This document shows positions 46,101 through 53,039 of a stretch of DNA of 64,000 nucleotides, one piece after another. Each line of letters begins with the position of its first letter. Within the stretch, counting starts at the first letter, position 1. Origin of the DNA: Pseudeuparius sepicola. Taxonomy: Eukaryota > Arthropoda > Insecta > Coleoptera > Anthribidae. The translations under genes and the position numbers were made by a program. The DNA is taken from NCBI GenBank assembly GCA_963920635.1, contig OY987298.1, forward strand, positions 114,256,035 through 114,320,034, written 5' to 3'. Below the pieces are notes generated by a model. The model saw nothing but the letters and a program-made list of their open reading frames with translations. It ran no database searches and had not been told where the DNA came from.

Positions 46101-49100
46101 AAAAAGAAAAACATTGGTCGCCATATTTTTCGAGTAGAATACCGCTGTCCTAGGGGTGGCATTTGATTGTGAATAACCCTGTATATATACAGGGTGTCCC
46201 ATAACTATTATTATTTCGACAAGGCTCTATGGGATGTTCCTAAGGACAAAATAGAGTGATTGAACAAAACATGTCTTATCCGATTGTTGCTCCTTTGAAA
46301 AATAATTAAATAATAATAAAGTTTCAAAGTTTATGTTTTTTGTGTCTAACATTACGAATATGCTAGTGCTGAACTCTACCATTACTGTCTAACTTGTCAA
46401 ATAATAACAAAGTTAAAGAAAACTGAAACCAAAATAATTTGTATTATAAAATTAATAAAACGGATTATAATAAATTCTAGAAATCCGTTTAATTATTTTT
46501 TAATTGGGTTTTTCACCACAAAACCAGAACCAAACTGATTAAAAGACAACTTTTTCAAATTGTAAATAGGATAACTATTCCTTAAGAATATGTTTTATAT
46601 GTTTAATTTCCTCCTCAAATTTTGTGTTATTATAACAAATCATTTTAGACCTGTCATACAAACTTTTCATTACTTATTTTTTAACACTAATGTGATTTAA
46701 ATCATGTTTACGATGATTTAAATCACTCATGATGATTTTAATCATCATATTAGTGATTTTAATCATCATATTAGTGTTAAAAAAGGGGTAATTAAATGTA
46801 TGTATGACAGGGGTAAAATGATTTGTTCTGATAACACAAAATTTGAGGAGAAAATTAAACATATAAAACATGTCCTTAAGAATAGTTATCCTATTGAATT
46901 TGCAAACAAAATAGCAATGCTAATAGAATTAGAGAAATAAATCTGGTGGACCGACAAGTAAATTTAATTATATCCCTGGGCTATCAGATAAGCTAAAACG
47001 CATAGGTAATCTTTTTAATGACAGATCAGTATTTAAAACCAGAAATGCATTAAGATCAATGCTAGTTTAAACGAAACCATTTAATGAGGTAGAAAGTTCA
47101 AAAAAATATTGCATTTATAAAATCCCTTGTGAATTTGGAAAGTTCTATATTTGGGAGACTTAAATCATAGGTCATTTAACATTCGTTTAAAAGAACATAA
47201 AAATTATATCAGCCAAAATCAAATTTCAAAGTCATAAATATGTTAACATTCTTTTAATAATCATCATAGCATTTTGTGGGATAGGTTCCAACCGATTCTC
47301 AAAGAAGTAGGAAATAGGCTAAAAATTAAGGAATCAGCATTTATGGTAGGAAATATGAACAACTGTGTTGCTGAATGTTAAGTGGAATTCAGTAAAATGT
47401 TGCCAGTTATTCTGAGAAGTTAGTATAGATAATTAGAACACAGGGTACAATATCAGACAGGTGGCTAGACTATTGTTTCTGTTATCATGACACTTTAACT
47501 TAACATTTTGTATTATTTTTTCATGGCCTCCTACTATTTCGGCTCCCTTCCGTATCCTTTCTGGCCTGCTCATTGAAGTAGGTGGCGCCACGAGCCGTAT
47601 CAGTCGAACTTTTATTAGATTTTCATCACTGTTGACCAGTGCTTCGAAATTTATGAAACAGTTGCCTAAGAACTATACAGATAGTTGCAAACAAATAGCT
47701 ACATATAATATGTAACTATGCAATTTGCTTCTGTTCAAAGAACTGCTTCTGCGTGGGGACACAACTGGAATAGAACAGATGATGACATTGGTGATAGGAT
47801 GTTGAAGTATTTTATGAGTATTATCCTTGTTTAAACAAGTACTGACCTCGGAGCACCACCAACTTGAGGAGTGCCCAGTTGTGGCTGTGCTGAAACCACG
47901 GAAGGCTTACAAGTGCCTACACACAATACTCCATTTATTAAAGCCTGTTTTACAAATAACAATTTTCGCCCAACAAATCCCCCAATAAATCTTACAATTT
48001 ATTTTTCCGAAAACTTTATTTGAAATAAATGATTGCTTTGTGTAACATTTGAGGCCAATGGCCTATTTTCAGAGATATTATTGAAAAACCCGAAAACTGC
48101 CGAAACTTCTTTGGTTTGTAACTTTTTTGTTTAAAGATTTACCGAAAAAAATTCCCAATGACATTTGTGGGCAAAACTAATTGCTTTAAGCCTACTTTAT
48201 CAGAATTTAAAACAATGCCACGATTTAATAAGTTGACGATACTAAGGAAAAGTGATAATAATTATTAAAGGTCTTTATGCTATTAATAAAAATTTCAAAA
48301 TTATTAATTAAACTAAGTATAGACTATAATTCAAATAAATGTTAACATTCTTGTAAATAAAACATTTTTAATAAAAAACAATAAAAACAAAAATACGTCA
48401 TTTTAGTCATCTTACCCAAAACCCTGGGTAAGATGAGTAATGAACATAATGGGGTAAGATGACTAAGTACAAAAGTCACAAAATAAGTCACCATGTTCTT
48501 CATAACTCATGCCACCAAGAAAAGCAGGCCACACATTATAACCAATTTTTTAGTGGAGGCTCTTGAAACATCTCGTTACATTCTGCACATGAGTCTCCAG
48601 TCTCTTGATTGCCAGTTTTTTGTTTTTCGTAATTTTATGTGCATCTGTAATTTTTCTTGCCAGTGGTCCATAGGGCCTGCCTGCTGGTTATCCAGTTTGA
48701 GTTGCTTTTCCTTTGTTTTTACTTTCTTTTTTAAATTGCCTTTTTTGTTCAAGATGACGAAGCGTAAATGGTGAAAAAGAACTTACTTATTGTAAATGTA
48801 CTTAAAACCTTACACAAACTTGTCACAAACATGTGTCATTGTCGACGGGCTTAGCAACTGCCGATAAAATATATATATATAATAATGATAGCTACCGTGA
48901 GGTAAAGAGCTCTGTGGGTCAAAATATCGGTAATCGCTTCTTGTTGACAATATTAGCATTATTCTTCTTACCACAATCTCCCCTACCCACCAAACAAATG
49001 TACCCATTTTATTGTAGCGAGCCGTGGCCTCGAATCCTGTACCTTCATGTGTTTAGGTATTTTTTCCCAACATACTACCCTTGTTTATGGAATCCCTAGT

Positions 49101-52100
49101 TAGCCAAAGTGTGACAGAGTTATAAGGATACGAGAGCAATATTAGATACAAACAACAGATGGCGACAAAAATTAAAGTGGCCCAGTCATTGCCTAGTAAT
49201 TTTCTACCATTAAAAGCTACCACAAACCAGCTGGACAACTTTATTTTTTGCAAAAAATCTGTCCCCTGTATCTTCTGTATTTCTGTCATGTCCTTATGTC
49301 AGTGTCAGATAGTGGCTAACTAGAATATCCATAAATAAGGATACTACATTGGAAACCTTGGAAATTTCTTGCGAGGTATTGGTATCTTGCACATTTTTAA
49401 AATTTTCTAGTATGCATGACGGCTATAAATAAAAAAATTTCAAGTGTTAAGAGAGCACACATCACACCATGGTATTTTTCCAAATTCTGATACACTAGGT
49501 TTAAAGCAATCAGTTTTGCCCACAAATTTCATTAAGAAATTTTTTTGGTAACTCTTGAAACAAAAAGTTACATGCCGAAGAAGTTTTGGCGATTTTCGGG
49601 ACTTTGAAAAATATCTCGGAAAGTAGGCCATGGATCTCAAGTGTGTTTGTACGAAAAGTAAGTTCATCAAAAATGCAATTTTTTCTTTCAAATAAAGTTC
49701 CCAGAAAAATGCATATTTGTCAAGACTTTCTGGAGTGGCCCTTCTTAAATAGACACCCTGTATTTTTGTCCTTAACACCCTGTAATCAAATCTGAAGCTA
49801 GATTCGGTTTCCCAGAAAAACTGCATCATCCTGGTTTTAAGCTGGTCTTTTTATTTTGTTTTTATTAATACAAGAAATATTACTGATTCTTAGAATAGCT
49901 CTAACAATATCATGAACTGTTTAAACTAACGTTACTCTTATAAAATTATTTACTTTTTTGCGTTAATTTCAATTTTGATATCGCAGTTAGAGCAATTTAC
50001 TATGGTAACTGATGGACAAACTTCATTTCCAGTAATTTTTTGAATTTTGTTTTCTTCATTGCCTGTGAAGGTCTCAGGTTCTTCGCTTAAAACTCTTTTT
50101 CGAATTGTTGTGAAGTTTCCGGTACTGGTACTTGGTTCACCTTCCAGAATTTAAGCAGCTATTTCTTTTTTTAGAAATTGACTCCCCAATGTATCCCTCA
50201 GCTCAGTTGGAATGTTAACAGGTCTGCTCCAGATTCCACAAGCAATGTTGCAGAAGATCTGCGAAAACAGTGTCCTGTGTATTGCATTGGGTTTTCAATC
50301 TTTAAGTATTTTGGAATTTTACTAAAAGTATTTACACCAACAGGATGAACGGAGCTTTTTCTGTTATAATATCTTATAAAAAAATCTAGTGTGACTGGTA
50401 GACTGGGGACCAAGGGATGCATATTTGCGATACAGGACAGAAATAACGCTGAAGGGAGCTGAAATCGTATAAATACATTTTTATTTACAATCGACTTTAA
50501 TGAAAGCGGAAGCTTATTGTTTAACTTAATGACCATAAATAGGGACCTTATACTTATCATAATTATCTCCGACGTAAATAATTATTTGAAATATGTACAT
50601 GGACGGCAGTGTAAGCAATTTGTTGTTTTTAAACACATTTTTACAGGATTGCCTAGATGATAGACCAAATATGCATCTGATAGCTCTTTCTTGCAGAACA
50701 AATACTCTCCTTAGATTTGCAGAGAACCCCCAGAATATAATGCCATATTTAACTCTCAAAATAAAGTGTGCATGGTAGTATGACATCATGATTTTTTTGT
50801 CAACTACACCATTCAGTCTAGACAATGCACAGCAAATGGACGAGAGCTCGTGACATAACTCATTCTTCTGCGATCTCCAGTTCAAAGTGTTGTCCACAAC
50901 AAAGCCTAGTATCTTTGTGCGTGAAACCTGTTCAATAGTCTTGCCATTTACTTTAACAAGATAAGTTTTGTTGATGGCTGATTGTTTAGGTGTAAAATTT
51001 ATAAAAACATTTTTTTTAGTATTTAGACAAAGCCCATCGTTGTGAAATCATTTATTAAATGTAAGAAGCTGTATCCAGAAGTTAGATAAGTATTATCATC
51101 AGCAAACATTGTAATTTTACTCTTCTGTGCTGCTATGGTAAGTCATTGGTGAATATTAGGAAAATTAAGGGGACTAACACTGATCCCTGTGGAACACCCA
51201 TGTGTACATCAATTAGTGGAGACTGCGTTCCATTAATTAAATAAGATTTGAGCCAATCATGGGCCTTCCACGTATACCATATTTCCATAATTTTGAACAA
51301 AGCAGGGCATGGTAAACTAAGTCGAATGCCCTACTCAGGTCCATGAAGAGGCCAAAACACTTCTGATTTTCATCCAGAGAATGATAGAGCTCACCCAAAA
51401 ACTGCAGTAGAGCTGTCTTAGTATTTTTACCCCGACAAAAGCCATGTTGGCTATCAGTTGTTTGTAAAATAAATTTTCAATGATTTTGGATAAGGTAGGT
51501 ACTTATCACTGATATAGGTCTATTATTATCAAAGTTTTGATTTTCACCTTTTTTGAATACCCTAGAGATTTTATTAAGAATGTTGGGAAAAACACCTGAC
51601 TCGAAAGACATGTTATATAAATATGAGAGGCTCTCTCAAGTAGTTACACACTCTCATCATGAAACTTGATGAGATTCCGTCAATTCCAGTTGAGTTTGAT
51701 TTTTTTAGATCATTTATAATACTAGTGATCTCATGCCAAGTAACAGGTTTTAAAAATATTGTTGGTAAATTGAGGTTGAAACTGGCATTTGTGAGAACTG
51801 AACGTATAGGCATTACCCTCTTTGGGACCTCACAAAACGCTTATTAAATCCATTAGCTATGACACTTAGTATTGCTATAAAGTTTAATTTATTTAAGCTT
51901 TTATGAATTTTCCCGGCAATTTGAAAAATTTATCTTTTAATCAAATTGGTTAGGGTTCTGTGGCGAAAAACCCAATTAAAAAAAATTAAATGGACCTGTT
52001 TGCACTACAAAGAAATTTCTGACAATAAATTACCATTAGCTTCTACGCATTTATTTTATTTACATTTATATCATTTTGGTATGTAAAAATGAATGAGATG

Positions 52101-53023
52101 TAATTATCTTCTGTTGAAATTGTCAATATTGGACACAAAAACATAAACTTCGAACTTTGCAAGGCAACCGTATCAGCAGTTCTGAAGCTAACGCAGAAAA
52201 ATCGAAAATTATTTTTTAACTATAATGCCCTGTATATCGAAAAGGAGCAGCATTCGGATAAGGCATGTTTGGTTCAATCGCTCTATTTTGGCTTTTGGAA
52301 GGTCCCATAGGGCCTTATCGAAATAGTTATGGGACACCCTATTAAAAAAAATAATAAATCTACCCATTTCATTAATTTATTTTACAGGTAGTTCATATTC
52401 TATGCAAGTTCTGCATCAGTTGGAAGATAAGCAACGAGCAAGTTTGTTGTTTTTGAAATTTCTGAAAGATTCAGGTTTATGGAACAACCTTGGAGCAGTC
52501 ACTGTTCGTGACACGACATTGGCAACTACCATAGTGCTAGGAGAACATTCGGAAAAAATCACGGCCGCTATCGTGATGAAAAGCCTACCGAACAGTTTAA
52601 TTTTGGAAAATGCAATCGAAAAAGCCATTGCAGATTACGAGACTCAGCCTAAGAACAGTTTGACCAACCAGGATATATTTTATAGAGAAGTATCAAAGGT
52701 TCACGCAGGCCTTCAACAACTGGTTAACTGTTGTGAAGATTCGGCTCATTCTGATATAAGTCCACCTCAGTTGGTTCAGATGGTGCATGATACCAATGAA
52801 ATTGTTTTGGTAAGTTTCATTTTGGTACATAGGGTGATATAAAAATGTAAATTTAATGGATTTTGTTTTTTTTTAGACTGTTGTGAATGAAGTCATACAG
52901 TACCGCCACCAAAATTCTGAAATGTTTTCCCCTTCGGAGGCAGCAAAGTCCTTAAAACTGGAATATCTGCCATGGACTGGTGCCAGTGGTAGCCAAGGAG
53001 TTGCTGATTACTTGTTAAACCAG
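22050..53023 (+). CDS. Nup133: Nup133 nucleoporin (5' 11 exons; 3' end not found)
   Basis: Nup133 is a subunit of the Nup107-160 Y-complex, the structural scaffold of the nuclear pore; this is family knowledge. Exons: 22050-22171, 22251-22378, 22433-22675, 31210-31311, 32493-32677, 32732-33013, 37075-37322, 37370-37629, 37690-37855, 52388-52809 and 52877-53023. The conceptual product is about 767 aa against about 1150 in animals. It covers the N-terminal beta-propeller and the start of the helical domain. Diagnostic segments are RYWPS, GQECDSLTDI, an ALPS-like amphipathic stretch WLGGISKRMSSLIFG near residue 236, LHQLEDK, GEHSEKITAAIV and EYLPWTGASG. All junctions are in phase except exon 7/8, where the strong donor leaves one base too many. 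The remaining C-terminal exons were not recognised in 53024-64000. Introns 3, 6 and 9 are transposon-filled (8.5, 4.1 and 14.5 kb). Confidence 0.93.
22251..22378 (+). CDS. Nup133: Nup133 exon 2
   Basis: Encodes SVSGKSVQPVQIILKSPHN and LPVLITEALTFAD at the entry of the beta-propeller. The acceptor is TATTTTAG and the donor GTAAGT. Confidence 0.9.
22433..22675 (+). CDS. Nup133: Nup133 exon 3
   Basis: Encodes SAKISESGYAWVVCGRRLLIW, a typical first propeller blade, and ends in PSCIAVSPEG. The split Gly codon is completed 8.5 kb downstream in exon 4. Confidence 0.93.
22773..22951. mobile_element. MITE family C, copy 2 (179 bp, 8-bp duplication)
   Basis: Flanked by GGTAAAAG at 22765-22772 and 22952-22959. 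Same body and orientation as 13647-13820, including GTTTGACAGTTCTCTGGCTC and CATGCGCTTCCCGGAGAC. It lies in Nup133 intron 3. Confidence 0.87.
23075..23837. mobile_element. Mutator-like MITE family A, copy 4 (left end lost)
   Basis: The right end AAATAGCCACTTCC at 23824-23837 and the inner blocks match copies 1 and 3. The left terminus and its 9-bp duplication are missing. It is itself interrupted at about 23170-23484. Confidence 0.8.
23170..23484 (-). mobile_element. LINE-like 3' end inserted in MITE copy 4
   Basis: The insert begins with (AAT)6 and separates GTAATCATTT from TTCCAATGGTG, which are contiguous in copy 1. On the minus strand it ends in an (ATT)n tail, as expected for the 3' end of a non-LTR element. 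It holds no identifiable protein. Confidence 0.65.
23838..25307. other. Nup133 intron 3, unassigned part
   Basis: A repeat related to 2600-2690 lies at about 24180-24300. A GC-rich block with GCGCCGGCCGCCCATTGG lies at 24620-24900. Small opposed open frames across the GC-rich block mirror each other and are not genes. Confidence 0.4.
24540..24930. other. GC-rich block, possible mobile-element fragment
   Basis: Composition shifts abruptly to GC-rich (GGCCGGTCCAGAGAGATCC, GGCGCCCCTCTCGTCG). It is bounded by AT-rich DNA on both sides. No terminal repeats were found by eye and the family is unknown. Confidence 0.35.
25316..26241. mobile_element. hAT-type element (926 bp, 8-bp duplication)
   Basis: Perfect duplication TCGGTGTG at 25308-25315 and 26242-26249. 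Ends CAGGGCCGGATGGG and CCCATCTGCCCCTG are inverted, and both sides carry a GGGCAAATGCCC/ATGCCCGGGC block. An 8-bp duplication with CAG ends fits the hAT superfamily. No transposase. It carries a nested fold-back element. Confidence 0.88.
25579..25994. mobile_element. Nested fold-back element with GAACTCGAAATTTCGAC units
   Basis: Ends ACGGAAGCGTAGAAGGGCCA and TGGCCCTTCTATACGCTTCC are inverted and continue through AATAAAAATAAAAT. The arms are made of short degenerate units such as AACTCGAAATTTCGACTTT that are themselves near-palindromic. The centre near 25722 is TATTAATATAGTGTTGGTCC. Confidence 0.82.
28267..28337 (+). repeat. SINE/LINE tail family B, copy 5
   Basis: GTTGCTTCTGGAGTACTC, then GTTTGGAGTAG, then TGAGGGTGAGAATTATTATT. 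Plus-strand orientation with the ATT-rich tail at the 3' side. Confidence 0.65.
29071..29549. repeat. Direct repeat pair (37 bp) bounding 405 bp
   Basis: AGCAGCGTCCAGAGATATAC, then TTTCTAGACTTTGGTAA, occurs at 29071-29107 and, with one difference, at 29513-29549. It could be terminal repeats or duplicated ends of an unknown element. A shorter TTCTCTAGACTTTG occurs near 36712. Confidence 0.6.
29594..29866 (+). CDS. Small Cys-rich open frame, unknown
   Basis: A 90-codon frame with spaced CAKC, CDCC and CPDC pairs, suggesting metal binding (residues about 32-35, 69-72 and 81-84). The HYRYSCPDCHS end loosely recalls LITAF-type domains, but the first half does not fit. It lies inside Nup133 intron 3 on the same strand without a promoter I can see. 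It could be an exon of a nested gene, a retro-copy or chance. I do not recognise it. Confidence 0.25.
   Translation: MFHSKPCFSQKVCFSNPMHLHLYLNPNNKCAKCKIVPLSQILRTILGMGIKAHKPTNYSYWFHCDCCYIIIKHYRYSCPDCHSVSEPSDI
31210..31311 (+). CDS. Nup133: Nup133 exon 4
   Basis: A 102-nt exon encoding VVRYWPSVQHEG and DLQGQECDSLTDIE, a highly conserved Nup133 propeller segment. The acceptor is TATTTGTAG and the donor GTAATT. Confidence 0.95.
31312..32492. other. Nup133 intron 4
   Basis: AT-rich with no recognised element or gene. A short TATACAGGGTGCCAACATC near 31322 resembles a MITE end directly after exon 4. Confidence 0.4.
32493..32677 (+). CDS. Nup133: Nup133 exon 5 (ALPS-like motif)
   Basis: Encodes CILATTTCTVVLVRP and then GWLGGISKRMSSLIFG. 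The second part matches the place of the membrane-curvature sensing ALPS helix described in human Nup133. It ends in phase 0 with donor GTAAGT. Confidence 0.95.
32732..33013 (+). CDS. Nup133: Nup133 exon 6
   Basis: 94 codons in phase 0, including LTLQNNNSWTVYVLAG, QKWSLTENEPEQLV and an acidic ETDIETWLLDIQ. This is the centre of the propeller. The acceptor is TTTTCCAG and the donor GTAATG. Confidence 0.94.
33135..33237 (+). repeat. SINE/LINE tail family B, copy 6 (longest)
   Basis: TGCCCCCCCTCCCACGCGC, then TTTGCTTCTGGGATACTCC, then TTGCGAGGGTGAGAATTATT and an (ATT)n tail. It shows that the shared unit is at least about 85 bp. Confidence 0.65.
33285..33420. mobile_element. Solo end related to 17868-18472 family
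   Basis: AGTGTGTCCCTGGATAAGTG matches the fold-back element ends, and GGCCTACTTA follows at 33369. No opposite end nearby. Confidence 0.5.
33571..33700. mobile_element. hAT-like left terminus, truncated
   Basis: CAGTGGCGTAGCGTGGGGGGGGC followed by GCCATGGCCCCGGGCGGCA is a typical insect hAT-type G-rich end. The body stops at the mariner insertion at 33704 and no right end was found. Confidence 0.55.
33704..34836 (+). mobile_element. Mariner-type element with degenerate transposase
   Basis: TA duplications lie at 33702-33703 and 34837-34838. Ends CAGTATGTCCTCGGGTGGAC and GTCCATCCGCAGACATACTG are inverted. Inside, 34010-34560 reads in shifting frames DECTFSTNGTARSQHVRYWS, then RRQYYTKVNVW, then FNQDGFPAH-like QQDGFPAHCAREVTN, TTVADMFLWGHLKQ and a helical tail. 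This is the DDE core of a Tc1/mariner transposase. The N-terminal DNA-binding domain is missing and several stops occur. Its ends match the non-coding 6087-6932 element. Confidence 0.85.
34839..36600. other. Unassigned sequence in Nup133 intron 6
   Basis: No gene recognised. Short frames at 35260-35454, 35578-35769 and 36161-36430 lack motifs. A G-run at 35851-35861 may be another degraded hAT-like end. Confidence 0.35.
37075..37322 (+). CDS. Nup133: Nup133 exon 7
   Basis: Starts VHYAIISIPTS and ends in EFTSTQDFLLS. The obvious donor TTG|GTAAGC at 37323 leaves two bases, but exon 8 needs one. A weaker GT at 37319 (exon end 37318) would keep the frame. See the finding on this junction. Confidence 0.87.
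37370..37629 (+). CDS. Nup133: Nup133 exon 8
   Basis: Encodes GLICVNNPVFFSRMHGLVAV, the last propeller blade, and LGQLKAAFIFHVSQKQ at the start of the helical domain. The acceptor is CTTTGTAG and the donor GTAGGT. Confidence 0.92.
37690..37855 (+). CDS. Nup133: Nup133 exon 9
   Basis: Encodes SACQEIINKLF and DLLDDIPASDPRW, matching the conserved DDYPASDPRW region of the family. The donor is GTAATA. Intron 9 that follows is 14.5 kb, and a 4.3-kb mobile element starts 27 bp into it. Confidence 0.93.
38500..39740 (+). repeat. Satellite-like array, direct arm (about 10 monomers)
   Basis: Monomers of roughly 90-145 bp contain CACGAATTCGTGGTTGAAAA, then TTGTTGGGC or TTCTTGTGCG, then AAAACTACCCCCAGCACCCC, then TCGGATCCTGGCCGATTTT and AGCAAGGACGTTCCTAATG. 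Three monomer variants recur in order about every 340-420 bp (starts near 38532/38870/39285, 38640/38995/39413 and 38731/39120/39540). This suggests a three-unit higher-order repeat. Open frames across it are by-products. Confidence 0.9.
39770..40850 (-). repeat. Satellite-like array, inverted arm (about 9 monomers)
   Basis: Units of about 115-130 bp carry GGGGTAGTTTTTGCCCCG, then AATGTTTTCAACCACGGATT, then CGTGAAATAAGG. The first two blocks are the reverse complement of the direct-arm AAAACTACCCC and CGTGGTTGAAAA blocks. These copies are more uniform than the direct arm (near 39772, 39894, 40013, 40135, 40262, 40376), suggesting more recent amplification. Confidence 0.9.
40864..41710. mobile_element. 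hAT-type MITE inside the satellite array (847 bp)
   Basis: Perfect 8-bp duplication CAAGAATA at 40856-40863 and 41711-41718. Ends CAGTGGCGGCTCGT and ACAAGCCGCCACTG are inverted. The satellite monomer sequence resumes on the other side (41735-41830). It encodes no transposase. Confidence 0.92.
42104..42131. repeat. Perfect 11-bp hairpin near the right end of the 4.3-kb unit
   Basis: GGAAGCCGGCT, loop TTCGAG, AGCCGGCTTCC. It lies about 60 bp inside the right terminus. Such subterminal hairpins can be protein-binding or end-recognition sites, but that role here is inferred. Confidence 0.7.
42365..43012. repeat. Family F left copy, split by a palindromic MITE
   Basis: 42365-42510 (CAATCAAATACC, ACTCGAAAAATGTTTTTCTT, TGATTTTTGGTTTGT) and 42935-43012 (TAGTGCAATGTCCGCAACCG, GCGCCACTTATGG) form one unit. 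The same unit appears uninterrupted and reversed at 45957-46165. Confidence 0.75.
42513..42934. mobile_element. Palindromic MITE with TACGCCATATTAGT ends (422 bp)
   Basis: TACGCCATATTAGTCTGACG at the left and CACTAATATGGCGTA at the right are inverted. The arms share TGACGTCACGTAGTGGG and GGCACTGTATCCAAACAACC, then CTCGTAGATACA. It splits the family F copy, which proves it is an insertion. TA at both borders could be the duplication. Confidence 0.85.
43013..44734. other. Nup133 intron 9, unassigned part
   Basis: No gene recognised. Short opposed frames at 43403-43707 and 43742-43939 lack motifs. 43780-43880 is less AT-rich but has no identifiable origin. Confidence 0.35.
44735..45285. repeat. 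Imperfect palindrome (about 550 bp)
   Basis: AGAAAATTTAGTTCTCTG, TTTTTTTCATAAACTATGTAG, TAGCGCCCAATATTCAGCC and GTACCCACGCATATT at 44750-44870 recur reversed at 45170-45280. The centre is near 45010. It is directly followed by a reversed family D/E copy. Confidence 0.8.
45290..45900 (-). repeat. Interspersed family D/E, copy 3 (reversed)
   Basis: Reverse copy of the 54560-53925 type. It contains the complement of CAATAGGGTTTTTATTTTA, and GGCTCGTTACTGACCTGAAC near 45785, which appears as its complement at 11720 and 54040. The 95-codon frame inside is a by-product. Confidence 0.7.
45957..46165. repeat. Family F right copy (uninterrupted, reversed)
   Basis: GTCATAAGTGGCGCTCTCTA, then GCGGTTGCGGACATTGCACTA, then ACAAACCAAAAATCATTGAA is the reverse of 43012-42365 without the MITE. 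It gives the empty-site sequence for that insertion. Confidence 0.75.
46545..46905. repeat. Hairpin-forming palindrome in Penelope remnant
   Basis: AATAGGATAACTATTCCTTAAG, then ATATGTTTAATTTCCTCCTC and AAATCATTTTAGACCTGTCAT are mirrored at 46790-46900. The centre is repeated TGATTTTAATCATCATATTAG. Confidence 0.75.
46905..47400 (+). pseudogene. Penelope-like element, GIY-YIG nuclease remnant 2
   Basis: Reads YIPGLSDKLKRIGNLFND, then TRNALRSML, CIYKIPCEFGKFYI and FNIRLKEHKNYIS, then WDRFQPILKEVGNRLKIKE in shifting frames. The CEFGKFYI box is the GIY-YIG region of Penelope retroelements, but the Gly after YI is read as Trp and stops follow. It is 5'-truncated and dead. Confidence 0.78.
47401..49930. 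other. Unassigned repeat-derived sequence
   Basis: No gene recognised. A short element with GGGTAAGATGACTAA in both orientations sits at 48400-48475. Around 49600-49660 a TCTCGGAAAGTAGGCCATGG block is shared with 26980-27000. A minus-strand 129-codon frame at 49440-49829 spans repeat sequence and has no motif. Confidence 0.4.
49930..50440 (-). pseudogene. Tyrosine recombinase C-terminal fragment (Crypton/YR type)
   Basis: Minus strand reads FIRYYNRKSSVHPVGVNTF, then KYLKIENPMQYTGHCFRRSS and ATLLVESGADLLT. The GHCFRRSSATLL box contains the conserved His-x-x-Arg of tyrosine recombinases. Downstream, after frame changes, IVNCSNCDIKIEI resembles the tail of insect Crypton-like proteins. The N-terminal Arg region and the nucleophilic Tyr are not seen. 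It abuts the LINE end with no spacer. Confidence 0.65.
50440..51850 (-). pseudogene. Non-LTR retrotransposon reverse transcriptase, degraded
   Basis: From 51813 the minus strand reads WHEITSIINDLKKSNSTGID, then FESGVFPNILNKISRVFKKG and NRPISVISTLSKIIE, the fingers and palm entry of a jockey/CR1-like reverse transcriptase. From 50897 it reads DNTLNWRSQKNELCHEL, then HFILRVKYGIIFWG and LQERAIRCIFGLSSRQSCK, the usual C-terminal region. Many frameshifts and stops lie between. The FADD-box catalytic region is not readable. Confidence 0.8.
51850..52346. other. Right flank of the 6.2-kb patchwork
   Basis: No gene. Contains the inverted partner blocks of 46187-46560, and ends 41 bp upstream of Nup133 exon 10. 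Confidence 0.5.
52388..52809 (+). CDS. Nup133: Nup133 exon 10
   Basis: 141 codons when the split Gly is counted. Includes MQVLHQLEDKQRA, GEHSEKITAAIVMK and DIFYREVSKV, all hallmarks of the Nup133 helical domain. The acceptor is TTTTACAG and the donor GTAAGT. Confidence 0.95.
52877..53023 (+). CDS. Nup133: Nup133 exon 11 (last recognised)
   Basis: 49 codons including VVNEVIQYRHQN and LEYLPWTGASGSQGVADYLLNQ. The donor GTAACT is intact, so the gene continues, but no following exon was recognised before 64000. Confidence 0.94.
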
Positions 53024-53039
53024 GTAACTATCTTGGCCA

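Larger units (their letters stand above)
46187..52346. mobile_element. 6.2-kb region bounded by inverted mariner-type ends
   Basis: The left AGGGTGTCCCATAACTATTA (46190) and right AATAGTTATGGGACACCCTA (52326-52345) are inverted. Further matches are CTCTATGGGA/TCCCATAGGG, AAATAGAGTGATTGAAC/GTTCAATCGCTCTATTTT and the AATTGGGTTTTTC blocks at 46503 and 51960. The content is a patchwork of a Penelope-like remnant, a LINE and a recombinase fragment. It may be one old element filled by insertions or two inverted copies. Confidence 0.6.

Noticed and set aside
49440..49829. 129-codon minus-strand frame as a gene
   Set aside because: It crosses two MITE-type ends (ACACCCTGTATTTTTGTCC) and a repeat shared with 26985, so it is repeat-derived.
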